Shown: positions 33,765 to 46,283, counted from the first letter of the stretch. The stretch is 64,000 bases of DNA from Ctenosaura bakeri (GCA_948474755.1 CAOLHI010002123.1:1-64000); one strand, 5' to 3'. Program-made: numbers and translations. Notes: generated by a model not told the origin, from the sequence alone.

Positions 33765-33895
33765 TATGTATGTTTGAATGATAAGCTGTGAGCAACTGTG
33801 GTTGATATTTACTGCACAGTGCTTAATGATATCACCAGGGTCCGTTGCTAGGACTTAGGTTTTGGCTTGGGATGATCCTAAACTGGCAACCCTAT
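33765..33895 (+). repeat. Local duplication unit, B segment, copy 3
   Basis: 'gctgtgagcaactgtggttg', 'gtgcttaatgatatcaccag' and 'aaactggcaaccctatgc' match the two other B segments. Confidence 0.45.
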
Positions 33896-34841
33896 GCAAG
33901 AGAGTTGTTGGCATTTTTTCTCCATAGTGAGAAACATTTAACTCTGCAATTCCTCATCCACAGTCTAAAATCATACTGTTCAGGAAGGCCTATCTCATGT
34001 GGATTTCTGGACCAATGATGCAAAAACGAAGGCATAAAGTTGAGGAACATGTAAGGGCAGTCTGCCGATGAAGTGCTTTCTGTTTATTAATCACATTTCC
34101 TAATGTGCAAGAAACCCACATTTGTAGCAAGACCAAGGGCAAGAGGTAGATTGAATGATTATTCTGTCACCTCCTTGTGTGTTCGCACTTGGCTAGGCCT
34201 CCTGAATGTCACCTTGCCCTCTCTGTTGTTGTTCACACATTATGGATGATCAGCAGCCTGCCAATATCCCAAGGGAATGATGCATGAATATCCACACTTT
34301 GCAGGCTCCACTCTGCAATTTTTATAATTCTTTTGGTCTGTTATTTGAAGTCTTTCGTATCCCTTTGCCCACCTAAGTAAGGAGACAAAAAGGACAAGAA
34401 GGTCACTTACTGGAAAGATGGTACTTCAAAATTCACCTGAGTATTACAAACTCAGTCAGTTCATTTTAGGACAAACCAGGAAATTATAAAAGTCAGCCAC
34501 ATCACTAGAAAATGCCTCTTTAGTAAATGCTACAAGATACTTCTGTGGTAAATTGTTGGAGGAGTGTGGCCATTTGTTTACTGACAAAAAAAGAGAAGAG
34601 GTCAAAAGAGATCACAGATTTGTCTGCCTGCCAATTTATAGGTACAGAGACAAACTGAGAAATAATTACAGAAAGAAAATGCATCTTCCCTTTCTGGAAA
34701 GCTTAAGAGGAGGTGACCTATGTGCTCTGCTCAGTCCACTTCCCAGGTGTTAATTATTGATGGATAACTTCAAAGTCCCATCTTTTCCCAGTTTATTAGG
34801 GTTCCTTGTCTGTAAACTGGACAAACTGGGGTGACCTTCTA

Positions 34842-34950
34842 CATTGTTATTGGACTGTAGCTCCCAGAATTCTTTGCCATTGGCTATGTTGGTTAGGTCT
34901 GCTGGGATTTGCATTTGAAGAGCATCTGAGGAGTTGTGTGATTCTCACCA
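34842..34950. mobile_element. Palindromic MITE family L, fragment
   Basis: 'ttggactgtagctcccagaa', 'gccattggctatgttggtta' and 'tctgctgggatttgcatttg' follow the family L pattern. Confidence 0.45.
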
Positions 34951-35106
34951 TCACTAGTGAAAGTCTTCAAATAGAAGACTGTTTTCACACAGATCTTCAA
35001 GCAGAGGACTGTCACTTTAAAGTAGCTCCAAAGTAGGAACTGTGTCTGCATAGGGCAAATATAGTTTTCTATGGGTGATGATTCACTCCATTACTTATGA
35101 TTTATT

Positions 35107-35300
35107 ACATACTCTCCAACTGTCCCATTTTGACAGTGACAGTCCTGGTTAATCCTCTGTCATCCTACTTTCCTAGCTGCTTTTAAAGGGTCCCAATATT
35201 TTTCTGTTTCTCCAACATTCTCCCTTTGTCCTCTGTTTATTTCAATGGCTGCAAGCTGAGTTAAAGGCAAAAGTAGTTTACATTTAATTGACTCTGTGGA
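35107..35300 (-). mobile_element. TIR element family T, partial copy
   Basis: Begins with the clearest terminus of the family, 'acatactctccaactgtccc', and continues 'tcctggttaatcctctgtca' into 'gcttttaaagggtcccaata'. The other half is missing. Confidence 0.55.
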
Positions 35301-35362
35301 GGAATCAAGAGAAGGGAACAGAATGTGCTTTGTTTGAAAATAGATCCAAACATTTAAAACAG

Positions 35363-35482
35363 GTGTGAGGAATCATTTGACCATCCAGATATATGGGCTG
35401 CAGCATCCCAAAGGTAGCATAGCCCCTGGAAACAGTGAGAATTATAGTCCAAAATATCTGGACGGCCAAAGGTTTCCAACCC
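35363..35482. mobile_element. Palindromic MITE family L
   Basis: 'gaccatccagatatatgggc' and 'ccaaaatatctggacggcca' are inverted arms around a short centre containing 'ggtagcatagcccctgg'. Confidence 0.55.
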
Positions 35483-35565
35483 AGTTTAAAAGGTATCCCA
35501 TGCCATTTTGAGAGGAAGACTAGATAGAAGAGATTGGCATACTGAATCAGAAATAAGTCCTTATT

Positions 35566-35737
35566 ACAGTGTAGCATAGTGGTTTGAGCATTGGAATATG
35601 ACCCAGGAGACCAGCGTTTGATTCCCCACACGGCCATGAAAGCACATCACACACTCTCAGCCCTACGAAACCCTGTGATCAGTTTGCCTTAGGATCACCA
35701 TAAGTTGGAAACAACTTTGAAGGCATACAACAACAAC
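35566..35737 (+). repeat. Sauria SINE
   Basis: Head 'agtgtagcatagtggtttga', tail 'caccataagttggaaacaac' with (caa)n. Body internally shortened. It faces the next SINE tail to tail. Confidence 0.8.
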
Positions 35738-35757
35738 CCCTGCTACTTCTTCTTCTT

Positions 35758-36002
35758 GTTATTTCAGCTGTTCTGTGTCTTTAAGTCATTTCCTATTTAT
35801 GACAACCCTAAGTCAAATCTGTCACAGGGTTTCTTGGCAAGATTTGTTCAGAGAGAGGTTGCTATTGCCTTCCACTAAGGCTGAGAGAGTGTGACTTTCC
35901 CAAGGTCATCTAGTGGGTTTCCATGCCTCAGGAGGGGTCTGAATCCTGATCTCCCAGAATCTTAGTCCAATATTCAGACTACTATACCATGCTGGCTCTT
36001 AC
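35758..36002 (-). repeat. Sauria SINE, full length
   Basis: Minus strand: head 'agccagcatggtatagtagt', body 'cctagatgacc/ttgggaaagt'-type region with 'gaacaaatcttgccaagaaa', tail ending in 'aaatgacttaaagacacaga'. Separated from the plus-strand SINE by about 20 bp. Confidence 0.8.
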
Positions 36003-39000
36003 AACCAAGTAAATACAGTAAAAAATAATCAGTGGGGGAGTGCTTCATGAAATTACGTTTCTTCAAACCACTCTGTCAATTTCATGAATTTGAGGAATTC
36101 ACATTTTCTTGGGCAGAGAGTTAGTACATTTGAAATCAATGGGGTCTACCTGAGAAAAGACATCTATAGTATTGCATTATTCACCACCAAAATCGGGGAC
36201 AACTGGGGGAGAAAGCAAACATTGTTTATGTCTATTTCGAGTCTATGTAGTCAGAGACTAAGGCTTTTACCACAAGAAGTTGTCATACCATCAGAGCAAT
36301 ACGTTGTTCCCAGTTCAGAATCCGTGCTATTCCACAATGTCATCACTAGCCAGCTGCTATCACAATGCAATCCACTGGAAATCTGCCCTTTTTCAATACT
36401 GGAAAAAAATATAGTAATGATCCCCTTTCCTGCCACAATCCCATCAGCTGTGTGATGGTTTCTCATTAGCAGTTGATAGCGCTTCCTCCCGTAGCCAATC
36501 TAGGAGTGGGTGTGGTGTGGGTGTTCCCAGGTTGTTCCTCCTTCCTCTAGACCCATGACATGATAAGTTCAAAATCTATCACCCCTCTGTGTTTATTTAA
36601 AATTGCTCCTTTGAGTTAAATTTAATTTTTTAAATACATTTTTTTAGATTGTAGTGCAAAAACGCAATAGTGTACCAGTGTGTCATGACATTACAATGTT
36701 GCTGCACCAGTATAGCTCAAAAAATACAAAAAACCCTGAGCAATCGTGAGCTACGGGGCAGGGAAAAGGTGAGGAAAAGGACTCCCCAATGATGGCGTAA
36801 TGTGGTGGGTACACCGATAGCAATAACGCTACTCACCTGCTGAACTCAAAAGACTGCGATAGAGAGTGTTCATAAGCAGATATCATCAGAGAAATGTCAA
36901 TGCTGGGATTGAAACGGAACAGTAAGGGACTAAAATGGTATGGTGTGGTAAGGGCCTAAATTACACATTTATATCAATATCAGATCCTCAGACATTACAA
37001 AGGAAACTGAAAAGAAAGAACCAGATTCATTTTGTAAATGATTCTGTTGATCTGCGCATTAAATAAACTTTCAGCGGTGGTGGTAGCGAAACTGGTTGTT
37101 CCCTCAGTCTTTCCTGCCAAAGCAATGAGGAAAGCAGTTCCATATCTGAATTCCCCACCATAAGAAAGCCACAGCGGTATGAAAATAATTTTTCCCTTAA
37201 ATGCTCCAGTTGAGACACAATCTTGCATTGTGACATATTGCAACACAGGCTTCAGTGATCACATTACATAACAGGATGCTGGTTAATGATCCAAGATAAT
37301 AAGAGGCAAAAACTGAATATATTTCCCAACACACACACACACACTAAAATATGCAGAAAGGCATAATTTCCTTCAGCATGAAATGGAAAGAAAGATTTTT
37401 GCCTTACCCAACAGTCTTATGAAAATAGGGCACAGAATGTATATCCCCCAAAGTTATTCATGCAACTCATACCGATCTTCATGCTTTCGGTGGACAGTCA
37501 TAGGAACAGATTTAAAATTGGGGATGTGTAAGAAATTTGCTCAGTTGCATTTTTTGAAATGGTTTTACCCACTCAGCACCTCCAGGTCAGAATGCAATGG
37601 ATGCAATTTGTAGTTGAAAATCTATATTTTTCTAGATCTGCTATGCACTCTATAAAAAAAAAAAGGTCAATCACACACATTTGGAAAATGGATAAAAGTA
37701 TGGCTGACATTTTTGAAACATACCCAGACACACTTCAGTCTGTGGGAGCATGCATCTATTAATGCATCCACTTGAAAAATGCCCATACTAATAGCAGGCA
37801 TTTCTTTTCTCAGTCTTCTCTCTCTCTCTCTCTCTCTCCTTTTTTGCCTTGTAAAATAAGAGTCAGACAGAATCAGTGTAGGGTATGGAAAAAGAAGCAT
37901 TTCTGCAGAAAACACTTGAAAAACCAGCTCATTTTCTGTTTGAAAATACATTCCAAGAGAGTTGTTTATGAAGCTCCCGTTAGTCTTAATGCTTTGGGTT
38001 TAAAACATTGCCTGATATTCCATACTGCAGTTATGAATTTGTAACCTAGTTACAGATCTGTAACTGGCTTGTATTTGGTAAGACTACATCATCTTACTGG
38101 AAACTTACATATATGCCACCATGACCCACCTTATGAGCCAGCTCCAGGATCAGATAAGGAAGTCCATTTAGGTTCTGATGAGGGCAAAGGAGAAGGACAT
38201 TTCCACCCACCTTCTGCCAGGAATCAAGGCTGCAACCATGGGAAACAGGGCCCTGTTGTGATTCGCTTGTACAGAAATCCATTACAGTGACCAGTTGAGA
38301 GCATTTGGGTAAAATTAAATGGAGGAAGAAATAAGTGCAACATTATGGTAAGAGTTTACTGCAGGCCACCAAACTGATGTGGTGGATGATACCTTTTCAG
38401 AAACAAATCCCAGAAATCTCAAAGATTCAAAAGTTAGCAGCACACATACATTTTGAAATTTGTGGTTTTTCCACATTTGCAAGGGTCCTGTGCCCCTAAC
38501 CCTAGCAAATGTGGAGGGCAACTGTAGTGTTTTTTGTAAGGAGGCATGCAAGGATGGTTTTAGTTTTATGAAACCTGAGTGATCACCTAAGGTACCAGGC
38601 TCAAAAAGAGCTAACCTGAGCTACTACCCAACTCTCCCTTCAACAGGGACAAACAAAAGCCCTCTATACTATATAGCCAAAAGGAGCATTGTCTATGTGG
38701 AAGAAGGAGGTATATGCAGGACTGGGAAAAGTTCAAGCTTTACATCAGTTGAAGTCTGAGCCTGCTTGTCCATACCAACTGCTGGCTGACAATTAGAGGG
38801 GAGAAGAGGAGAAACCCGGACAGAGTGGGAAATGAAAAAATACAGTGTAGTTGTGTTTGTGGGCATCACTTCTGTAACAGAAACTTTGGTTCCAGAGACA
38901 GAAATAATATGGATAGAATATGGATAGGTTCTGTATGCCACAAAAAGGAAAAACAGGTCAAATTGTTTCAGCAAGCTTTTTATCCAAAACTAACAATATG

Positions 39001-39540
39001 CACATGTGAACAATATGCAGATATGAAATTAATCAGTTCAAGTAAGGATTGCAGAAGTTAATTTAAAAACAAAGCAAAACATCTTCCACAAACCACATGA
39101 AAGCTTCTTCCAAAATCCAACCAGGATTTTTTTTTTCTTTCACAAGCCTCCACTTTTCTTATGATTTCCAATTTGGTGTCCAGATCTATGTTTTGCTTTG
39201 TTCTGTTTTTTTTTTTTTAACATGCTGGGGGCAGCTGGTGAGGCAGGCTTGTCTAATTTCTCTGCTTCTCTCTGTCTTGCTCTTCACACATCCTTAGTAA
39301 GAGATTCTGGAGTAGCTGCTGTTTCTCTTGCCTGTTGCAGCAGACACCTACACCTAACAGTAGGATTAACTAGAGTAGAATCCCGTTCTATCCCAGCTTA
39401 AGCTTTATTTCATTGTCTGCTGCAGACACACTGCTACAACCTGACACTATATTTCACCATCCTTTTGCAGCTTCTCTGGTCTCAGCTCTCCATTATCAGT
39501 CTGCTTCCTTTTCCTCATGTTGCCTCCTTGGTAAACCCTG
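36003..39540. other. Mostly unassigned sequence
   Basis: No repeat family recognised with confidence. Two overlapping minus-strand frames (37027-37246) and a plus/minus pair at 36084-36466 look somewhat protein-like but lack convincing splice borders. Short (ac)n, (tc)n and poly(T) runs occur at 37330, 37818-37841 and 39129/39208. Confidence 0.35.
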
Positions 39541-39689
39541 TCCCAGGGTCTACAACTTTGATATCAGATTAATCTAACCCACCAGAGAGGTCACTCGAAT
39601 GTGTACATAGGCAATAACGGTCATACAATCGAATGAACCAGATCAGGTCACTAAAATCCCCAGTCACGTAGCAACAGGAGACCTCATGT

Positions 39690-40330
39690 TGTGATAACCT
39701 ATGGTGGACAAAAGGTCCTTAACCTTTAAGGAGTCCACTTGAAGGGAGTAAAAGTGTTCCTGGAAAGTTGGGCACTGGAAGCAATAATACCTTATTAAAT
39801 CCATCTCCAGAAACTCACACCACAGCCTCTAAGTGGAGGAAGATCCTGTTACTGGGATGGCACCTTGTTATCTTCCAATATCAGAGAAATGCCAAGTGTG
39901 GAGTTGTTTTTCTTTTCTGTCCTTGTTTGTTTTCCCTGGGAAAGGATTTGCCTTCAAAGTAAATTTTTTGTACAAATAGTCCCTGTTTTTGGGCTACTTA
40001 GGCAAAGAGAGAAAGGTGAGGCAAGGATTATGATTCCTCCTGGTCATACCAACTGACCGGTCCCCCCTCCTCAGCATCTCTTTGCTAAGTTGCTGTTCGA
40101 ATGCTGCTTCCCAGACCAAGGACTTCAGGAGGAGGTGCAGTATCACCCAAGCTGCGAATCCCTCAACAATCCCTCTATCTTATTTCCACTCTTTATTTCT
40201 ATTAGCCCTTGGATATGTGTGTGCGTGCATGTTTGCATTAGTGCGAACTATTACTATTCAATAAAATCATTCATTGGACCTTTTTGTGTGATTTCTGACT
40301 GAGCCTGACCCTGTAAACATTGGGTAAAAG
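39690..40330 (+). repeat. Possible solo LTR-like segment
   Basis: Ends with 'tattcaataaaatcattcat' (polyadenylation signal) followed by 'tgatttctgactgagcctga', which would suit the R/U5 side of an LTR. The 5' boundary and target duplications were not found. Confidence 0.25.
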
Positions 40331-40639
40331 ATCCTTAATTACCCTGCCCTCTATGCATTGCTAAAGCAGTGTTCATAGCTAATTTTCCCCACAAGTGATA
40401 TTTTTGACAGGTGTTGGGAACCCCCCTAAGCGACCCCCAGCAAGCAGGGTAACACTCACTTTCTGTAAAATTTCACTACCTTATACAAAATCAGTTTGGC
40501 TTGTTCACTTTCTCTCTTCACTGTCAAGATTCACCCACCCAGTCACTCTAGCCGTTTGCAAGACTTCCTGAGGTGGCTATAAGTTCTAACATATCCTTTC
40601 CCTCACCACATCTTTCAAGGTGATCAGGAGCAAACATGA

Positions 40640-41060
40640 TCAAATCCAAAATGCCATTAAGTCCCCCTCCATCATCTTCTCTCCAGTGGTCTATCACTTG
40701 TCTCCCAGGATGATCGGACTCAGTTCACAACTACCTCCCTCTCCATTGTCTTCTCTCCATGGATTACTGACATTTACTTTCAAACTCAGTCAAACCCAGT
40801 CCACTACAAATTCTAGCTCAGTTCTTTCTTTTCACCAGCTCTTTAAACATGACCCTCAAACATGATTGAATATGGTCAATCACAGACACAATCATATTCA
40901 AAGCACCATTCAGTCCCTCTCTGTTTTGTCTTCTCTCCTCTGTTCTGCCTCTAATTCTTAAACACAGACAAGCTAGTCCACCATTATCTCCCTCTCTGCC
41001 AAGTTCTCTCCACTGTTCACTATCAAGCTGGTCAGTTAGCTGGACCTGCCATACAATCAG
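40640..41060 (+). repeat. Degenerate pyrimidine-rich tandem repeats
   Basis: The phrase 'ccctcc.tc.tcttctctcc' recurs at about 40665, 40737, 40913 and 40985, each followed by 'tg..ct', within sequence rich in 'cagtc' and 'aaacatgat'. Units are diverged and unequal in length. Confidence 0.4.
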
Positions 41061-41929
41061 TTAAATTCTGTTTCTTTCTATTCTTTTTCCTCTGTGAATT
41101 CTATTTTAAGTTTTTTTTACAGTTCTCCTTTGCTCCCTTCCAAATCTGCCTTTTTCAACACACTCTAAACTGCTGGAAATGATTATTTAGAAGCTTGGTC
41201 AGTCCCAGATCAACTCGGGGATTGCAGACTTCACTAAACACAAGTGAGATAGAGCACAGCTTACTGCTTGTTTCCTTTTGTTGATAGCTTCTATTTTTTG
41301 CTTGTAGAATCTTTTCGAGTAGATAAATAAGTGTTTCAAAGCTCTTTGTCTGAGACATGGCAGTGCGAAGAGAAGTCCTTCTGTACCTCTGGCAGGGGAT
41401 TCTTGCATGTAGTGGCAGGAGTCAGTCTGGAGGTGATCCAGTCTGATTAAATCTTCTCTCTGGCACAGGAGAAATAATTGGAATTCCAGAGATCCATTGC
41501 CTTCTCCTAGCTTTCTGTTGTTTGAGCTTTAAATGACAGGAGTGGACAGAGAGGTGAGGATTGGTACAGTCATGGCCACCAGATTGCGGCTGGCTAGGGT
41601 TGGCATCAATGCCACTGCCAGATTTTACTTCCTCCTTACTTTGATGGCCATTGAGTCTCTCCATCCTTGTCTTTTATTGCTTTTGGCAAAATGCAGCCTA
41701 GAAACAGCAAAAGTGTTAAGTGCAGACAGTCAGGGTGCACAGCTCTTGCTAAAAAGCTGGATGTGGATTAAAATTCCTGGATGTGTATTAGAACAGAGTA
41801 AGCAGCAAGCTTAGGTATTGCTATAGTTAGATAAGAATGCTACAAAGTATCAATTCACAATTGTTATCAAATCGAAGCTTGTTTGTGTATTCTAGTGCAT
41901 CAACTGGTTAACTGGTTTTCTGCTCACTG

Positions 41930-42290
41930 CTATAATGTATCCAGGTGAGCAGGACTGAAATCCTGGAAAGGTGTTATGAGAACAGGAAATACTCAAAGAT
42001 AAGAAGCCAAGAACATATCTCAGCCTCAAGGATGAAAGGTGTGTAAACAACTGAGAGTCTGGAAAAATGTCCAGGAAGGTGGGATGATGTGAGATTTATG
42101 ATCCTCACCCAATCACAGCTCTGTGCACTTAAATTTGCATGGAAAGATATAAATCTGTAACTATCATGTATGCCTTTAGTCATAGCAACTTCTGAGGAAG
42201 TGTGCTGTGTTGCTTGCCTTGCTACAAATAAAAACTGCTATTCAACTCTGTTTGTGGAGCGCAAGTTATCCAAAGCATGACACAGACATG
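41930..42290 (+). repeat. Possible solo LTR
   Basis: Promoter-like 'gatataaatctgtaactatc' is followed about 75 bp later by 'acaaataaaaactgctattc' (polyadenylation signal) and 'ctctgtttgtggagcgcaag'. TATA, signal and spacing resemble U3-R-U5 of a retroviral LTR. No internal retroviral genes are nearby and no target duplication was found. Confidence 0.35.
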
Positions 42291-42566
42291 CCATTCATAT
42301 TTGAAAGGAAGGTTGTAGAAAACAACAGCTGCCTAAAGTATCCAATCAATAAGACAGACTTGCTTGCTACCCTTTCTCATGAAATCCATTGTTAGATTTG
42401 GTGGCATGATGCTGCTCTTCGTAGCAAGAGGAGATCAATGTTTTCCACTTCTTTTTCTCTCATGCAAATTTGCCTTAGAGGAATTTTCATATTACAAAAT
42501 CTGATTTGAAGATCTTTTATGCCATGAAAAACAGTCCCATCTGTGTAAGATATATTAAAAATAAAG

Positions 42567-42660
42567 GCTGTATCCACACAGTACACTTGTAGCAATTCAA
42601 TACCACTTTAATAGCCTTGTCTCTGTCCCATGGAATCCTGGGATTTGTAGTTTGGAGGGT
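42567..42660. mobile_element. MITE left half (related palindromic family)
   Basis: 'ggctgtatccacacagtaca', 'caataccactttaatagcct' and 'atggaatcctgggatttgta' represent the left arm of a common squamate hAT-type MITE. The right arm is absent. Confidence 0.5.
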
Positions 42661-43249
42661 TACTTACAATTCTTTAATTCACTGCTGTTAACCTTTAGCA
42701 TTGTGCGTCCCTGGGAAGAAATCTAGATACGGTCTTCTCTCCAACTTCACACATTTGATTGTTTGTGATGTGCATGCATGCCTTCCCCCCTTCTCCTCTT
42801 CCCATGCCCTTGCGTTTTGCTGGGAGTGGAGAAAGAAGGCAAACATCTAGACAAAAGGCAAGGAAATGGGGCAGAGGCATGCATGAGCTGTCCTTCTCCC
42901 CTCCAGAGCTCACCCTCCCATTCCCTTGCCTCTGGGCCCCATGCATTGTCACTTTGACGAAAAGACAATTGAAAATTCAGTATGCACGTAAATCTTGTGT
43001 ATATCCTATGATTATATACAATTGCATATGGGCAACAATCACTAGACTATTAATATATATTTTTACACCAAAGAAATAAATTGCTCTAGTTGGCAGAGGA
43101 TGTAATATATTTCAATTTTTTACAGTGCAATTAACAGATAATATCTAAGTTACAGGAACCATAAACAAAGACAGCAGTAATAACAGTAAACAAATTCTGG
43201 AAAACCATCAGTGTAACTTTTGTTCACTTCTTTAATCTACCAGTTGTTT

Positions 43250-43460
43250 GGGCTGCAGTCTCAATAACCATGCAAAGAGTGCGTAGTTGCCCGTTTCCAA
43301 ACTCATTATCAGCTGATGTTTGTAAAAAATTTGCTGTTACTCAGTTTAGAGTCTCATTGTTCATTGATGTTCGTAGATGACACAAGCAGTCCCAATAAAC
43401 ATGAAGAGAGCAAGTTGCTAACTAGTATACAGTCTTGTTGTCAGGTAATATTTGTGGTCA
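43250..43460. repeat. Degenerate two-unit repeat near a Penelope fragment
   Basis: 'tcaataaccatgcaaagagt' to 'gctgatgtttgt' (43261-43324) is echoed about 132 bp later by 'ccaataaacatgaagagagc' to 'aggtaatatttgt' (43393-43456), with a third partial echo between them. Confidence 0.4.
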
Positions 43461-43589
43461 AACGTAATGGCAAACAAAGAGTGTATTATTACTTCGACAA
43501 ACCCAAAACAAATAGCCCAGGAATATCAAAACATTTGGTGAAAACTTCTTCAGTTGTTACTAATGTCTATACTTTGCTCAAAAGCATGT

Positions 43590-43810
43590 AATGAGATATC
43601 TGTGGAGGATGAATCAGACAATGTTGTTAACACAAAATTAAGAAATATAATAGCTGCTTTGACTATAGCCCCTCCCTTGTCCGTGGGCTTAATTATGATG
43701 TTGGAATTCAAAGTGCTTGTTTAATGCTTGTTTCTCCTATAGGGTAAGGTTGTTAGTTGGTATTCTCTAATTTCTTAATGTCTACTTTTGAGCCATCTAA
43801 TAAATTCAAG
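43590..43810 (-). mobile_element. Penelope-like retroelement fragment
   Basis: On the minus strand around 43695-43655 the translation reads NIIIKPTDKGGAIV, the characteristic N-terminal motif of Penelope-like reverse transcriptases. The surrounding frames are broken and neither the RT catalytic core nor a GIY-YIG endonuclease is visible, so it is a short relic. Confidence 0.6.
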
Positions 43811-45990
43811 GTAAAATCTAGATTCATGCTTCCAATAAAAAATCATTTGATCTCCACGTTTGAGAATTTAGTGTTGTAGCACATTACGAAATTGGTTTGT
43901 GCATCTGTCTTTTTTTTTTTAAAGAAATAAAATAAATACAACACTCAAGTGTAAGATGTAATACTTTGTGATATTATCAAACATATTAATTTAGCTCATC
44001 TTGGTGCACTCCACATATGTTAAATTAACAGGTTTGGAGGTGTTACTCTGACTTCTGGGGGTCCCTGGAGGACACCTGGATTTGCTCCAAAAATACAAAG
44101 GTTGGGGAAATTAGTGGAGCACCACTTATTTAGCAAAGCGGAGGGCAGGGCAACGCAGTGAGATCTTTAACCCTATGTCTACAGAGTCAGACTGCACAAG
44201 AGACAAGTCAAGTGTCCAATTAAAAGTATTTTATTTAGTAGAATTGGCAGAATTTCCACATACACACAAAGTAGTCACTCACACAAGCACACAAGGACTA
44301 CTGAGTCTGAAAGACTTAAGAGCAGGAAAAGCAGAGGAAAAGAAAGCGGTTATACTGCATCTGATCTTGAAGACTGCAGTTCAGGAAGAAACAAGCGAAG
44401 ACAGATCAGTGGAAAAAGAAAAAAACTGAAAAGAACCTCAAGCTAGCAGCATGACAGATGCTAGTCAAAGGTGGGAGTTCTCCAAAGAGAGCCCCGAAAG
44501 GGGATTCAATTATAGTGTAAAGCATGCCAGGGAGGGGTAGATCCTTTCCGGAAAAGGACAGATGTTGGAATCATGCAGATGGACCGTGCTTTGCATTTCA
44601 AACCTCATCCAGGAGACACTTAGTCTCTCAAGGTGTCAAAGTTGTGGCTGGCCCATTTGATGTGTGTATACTTGCCTTTTGAGATTTTCCTCCTGAATAT
44701 GTGACTGGGGGATAGTTCGTCCGACCTTTGCCAGGGGGCTTTCAGCCTTTAGACCTGGATGTCTATGTTTCCGACTGGTGAACCTCGGGCTCAATAAATA
44801 GAGATAAAAAATACTTCTCTTCCCTGAGATTGGGTCTGTCAGCAGATAATAAATATCTCAGTCCCGCTGTCAGCAGATAGTGAATATTTCCCTTCCACTA
44901 TTAGCAGAGGTTACAGAGGCACCAGGCTGGGTGAATCTACAGCATGACCAGTGGATTTTAGGCATAAAAATCTCCAAAGGTAATATTTCTATGCTTTGGA
45001 CCACATTAGTTGAGTACCAGTGTTCTGCTCTTTTCATCACTGCATCTAACCTCCAAGACTTATTACCAGCAGCTTACCTCCTTTGGTAGTTTCAAGGACC
45101 TGAGCATTCTGGCAAGGTCCATGCCTGATGCTTAGTCTGGGCCTCTGTTTCATGTTTTCCTTCCTCTAGCACCAGCACACAAATGGGACCAGCTGCTGCA
45201 TTAATTTCCTGCAATGCCCCCAAAGTAGCCTCCTTCTGTCACACACTGTGGGGAAAGAAAATTGAAGTCCAATATCATCAATGCATCATAGACTGTGATT
45301 TGCTTAAGGCCCATTGATTCATGCTTGGAACTGGGCACATATCTCAGAGCAAGTGACAGGTTCTTGCAATTCTTCAAGCATTACTACATTTTCCTCTCAT
45401 CTAAAATTTTGTTTTGGATCTTTCAAAAATGATAGTATTTTTCTTTCCAAAGGATGACATTTTAAGTAGCACTTCAGCTGAAGAATTTTGTCTGTATACT
45501 GCCATACAGGTCTTGTTTCATTGATGTGCAGATTACATGGGATTCTGTTCTATGCTCTTATCTTCCTAAAGTACAAAACAACACTAATAACCCATAACAT
45601 TTTGACACATAGCATGTGTCAGAAGTGTTCCTTTCCTCTCTATGCAAAATACCACTACTGGGACAGTTTGTAATGGAAACTAACATAAAGATGTTTTAGC
45701 AGTGATTTCCTGTGAATTTTTAGATGTTTCATCAAAGAAAAAAAACCAAGCAATGGTGCATTAAAACTAGGAAGGGACTACTTTTCCGGATTGTTTGCTC
45801 TTGACCAGCGACTGCCATCTATGGAGGTGTCAGAAGTAAGTCTTAAAAAAAAAATCAGACATGTTACTCTCACTAAATTTCTAGGACATGAAATTGGTGG
45901 GTGATAAAAGTCTATTTCAGTATATTTCAGTAATGATAGAAAGTACACACTCTCTTTATAGCAAGACAGAAATAAATAGCCAGATAGCTG
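43811..45990. other. Unassigned; possible antisense LTR-like sequence
   Basis: At 44215-44235 the minus strand carries 'ctaaataaaata', a polyadenylation-like signal. At 44836-44898 a 33 bp unit 'tgtcagcagata.t.aatat.tc' is tandemly repeated. I see no gene. Confidence 0.3.
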
Positions 45991-45994
45991 GAAT

Positions 45995-46112
45995 AGATAA
46001 GAGCCAACAGGATTCAATGGTTTGAGTGTTGGATTAGGACTGTGAGAGACCAGGGTTTGAATCTCTGCTAAGCCATAGAAACCCACTGGGTTTGGTGTGA
46101 AATGTGGGATAT
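45995..46112 (+). repeat. Sauria SINE, truncated at a microsatellite
   Basis: Head 'ggattcaatggtttgagtgt' and 'gagagaccagggtttgaatc', then 'gccatagaaacccactgggt'. It breaks off where the GATA array starts. Confidence 0.7.
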
Positions 46113-46113
46113 C

Positions 46114-46153
<40 letters not shown>

Positions 46154-46194
46154 GGATGGATGGATGGATGGATGGATGGATGGATGGATGGATG

Positions 46195-46282
<88 letters not shown>
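46112..46282 (+). repeat. Compound (GATA)n(GATG)n(GATA)n(GACA)n array
   Basis: About ten GATA, then eleven GATG (46151-46196), then eleven GATA, then about ten GACA (from 46240), almost uninterrupted. Open frames on the minus strand through it (YLSI and HPSI repeats) are artefacts of the 4 bp period. Confidence 0.95.

Positions 46283-46283
<1 letters not shown>

Noticed and set aside
40640..41060. CRISPR-like array
   Set aside because: Repeats are diverged and irregular, and the genome is vertebrate.
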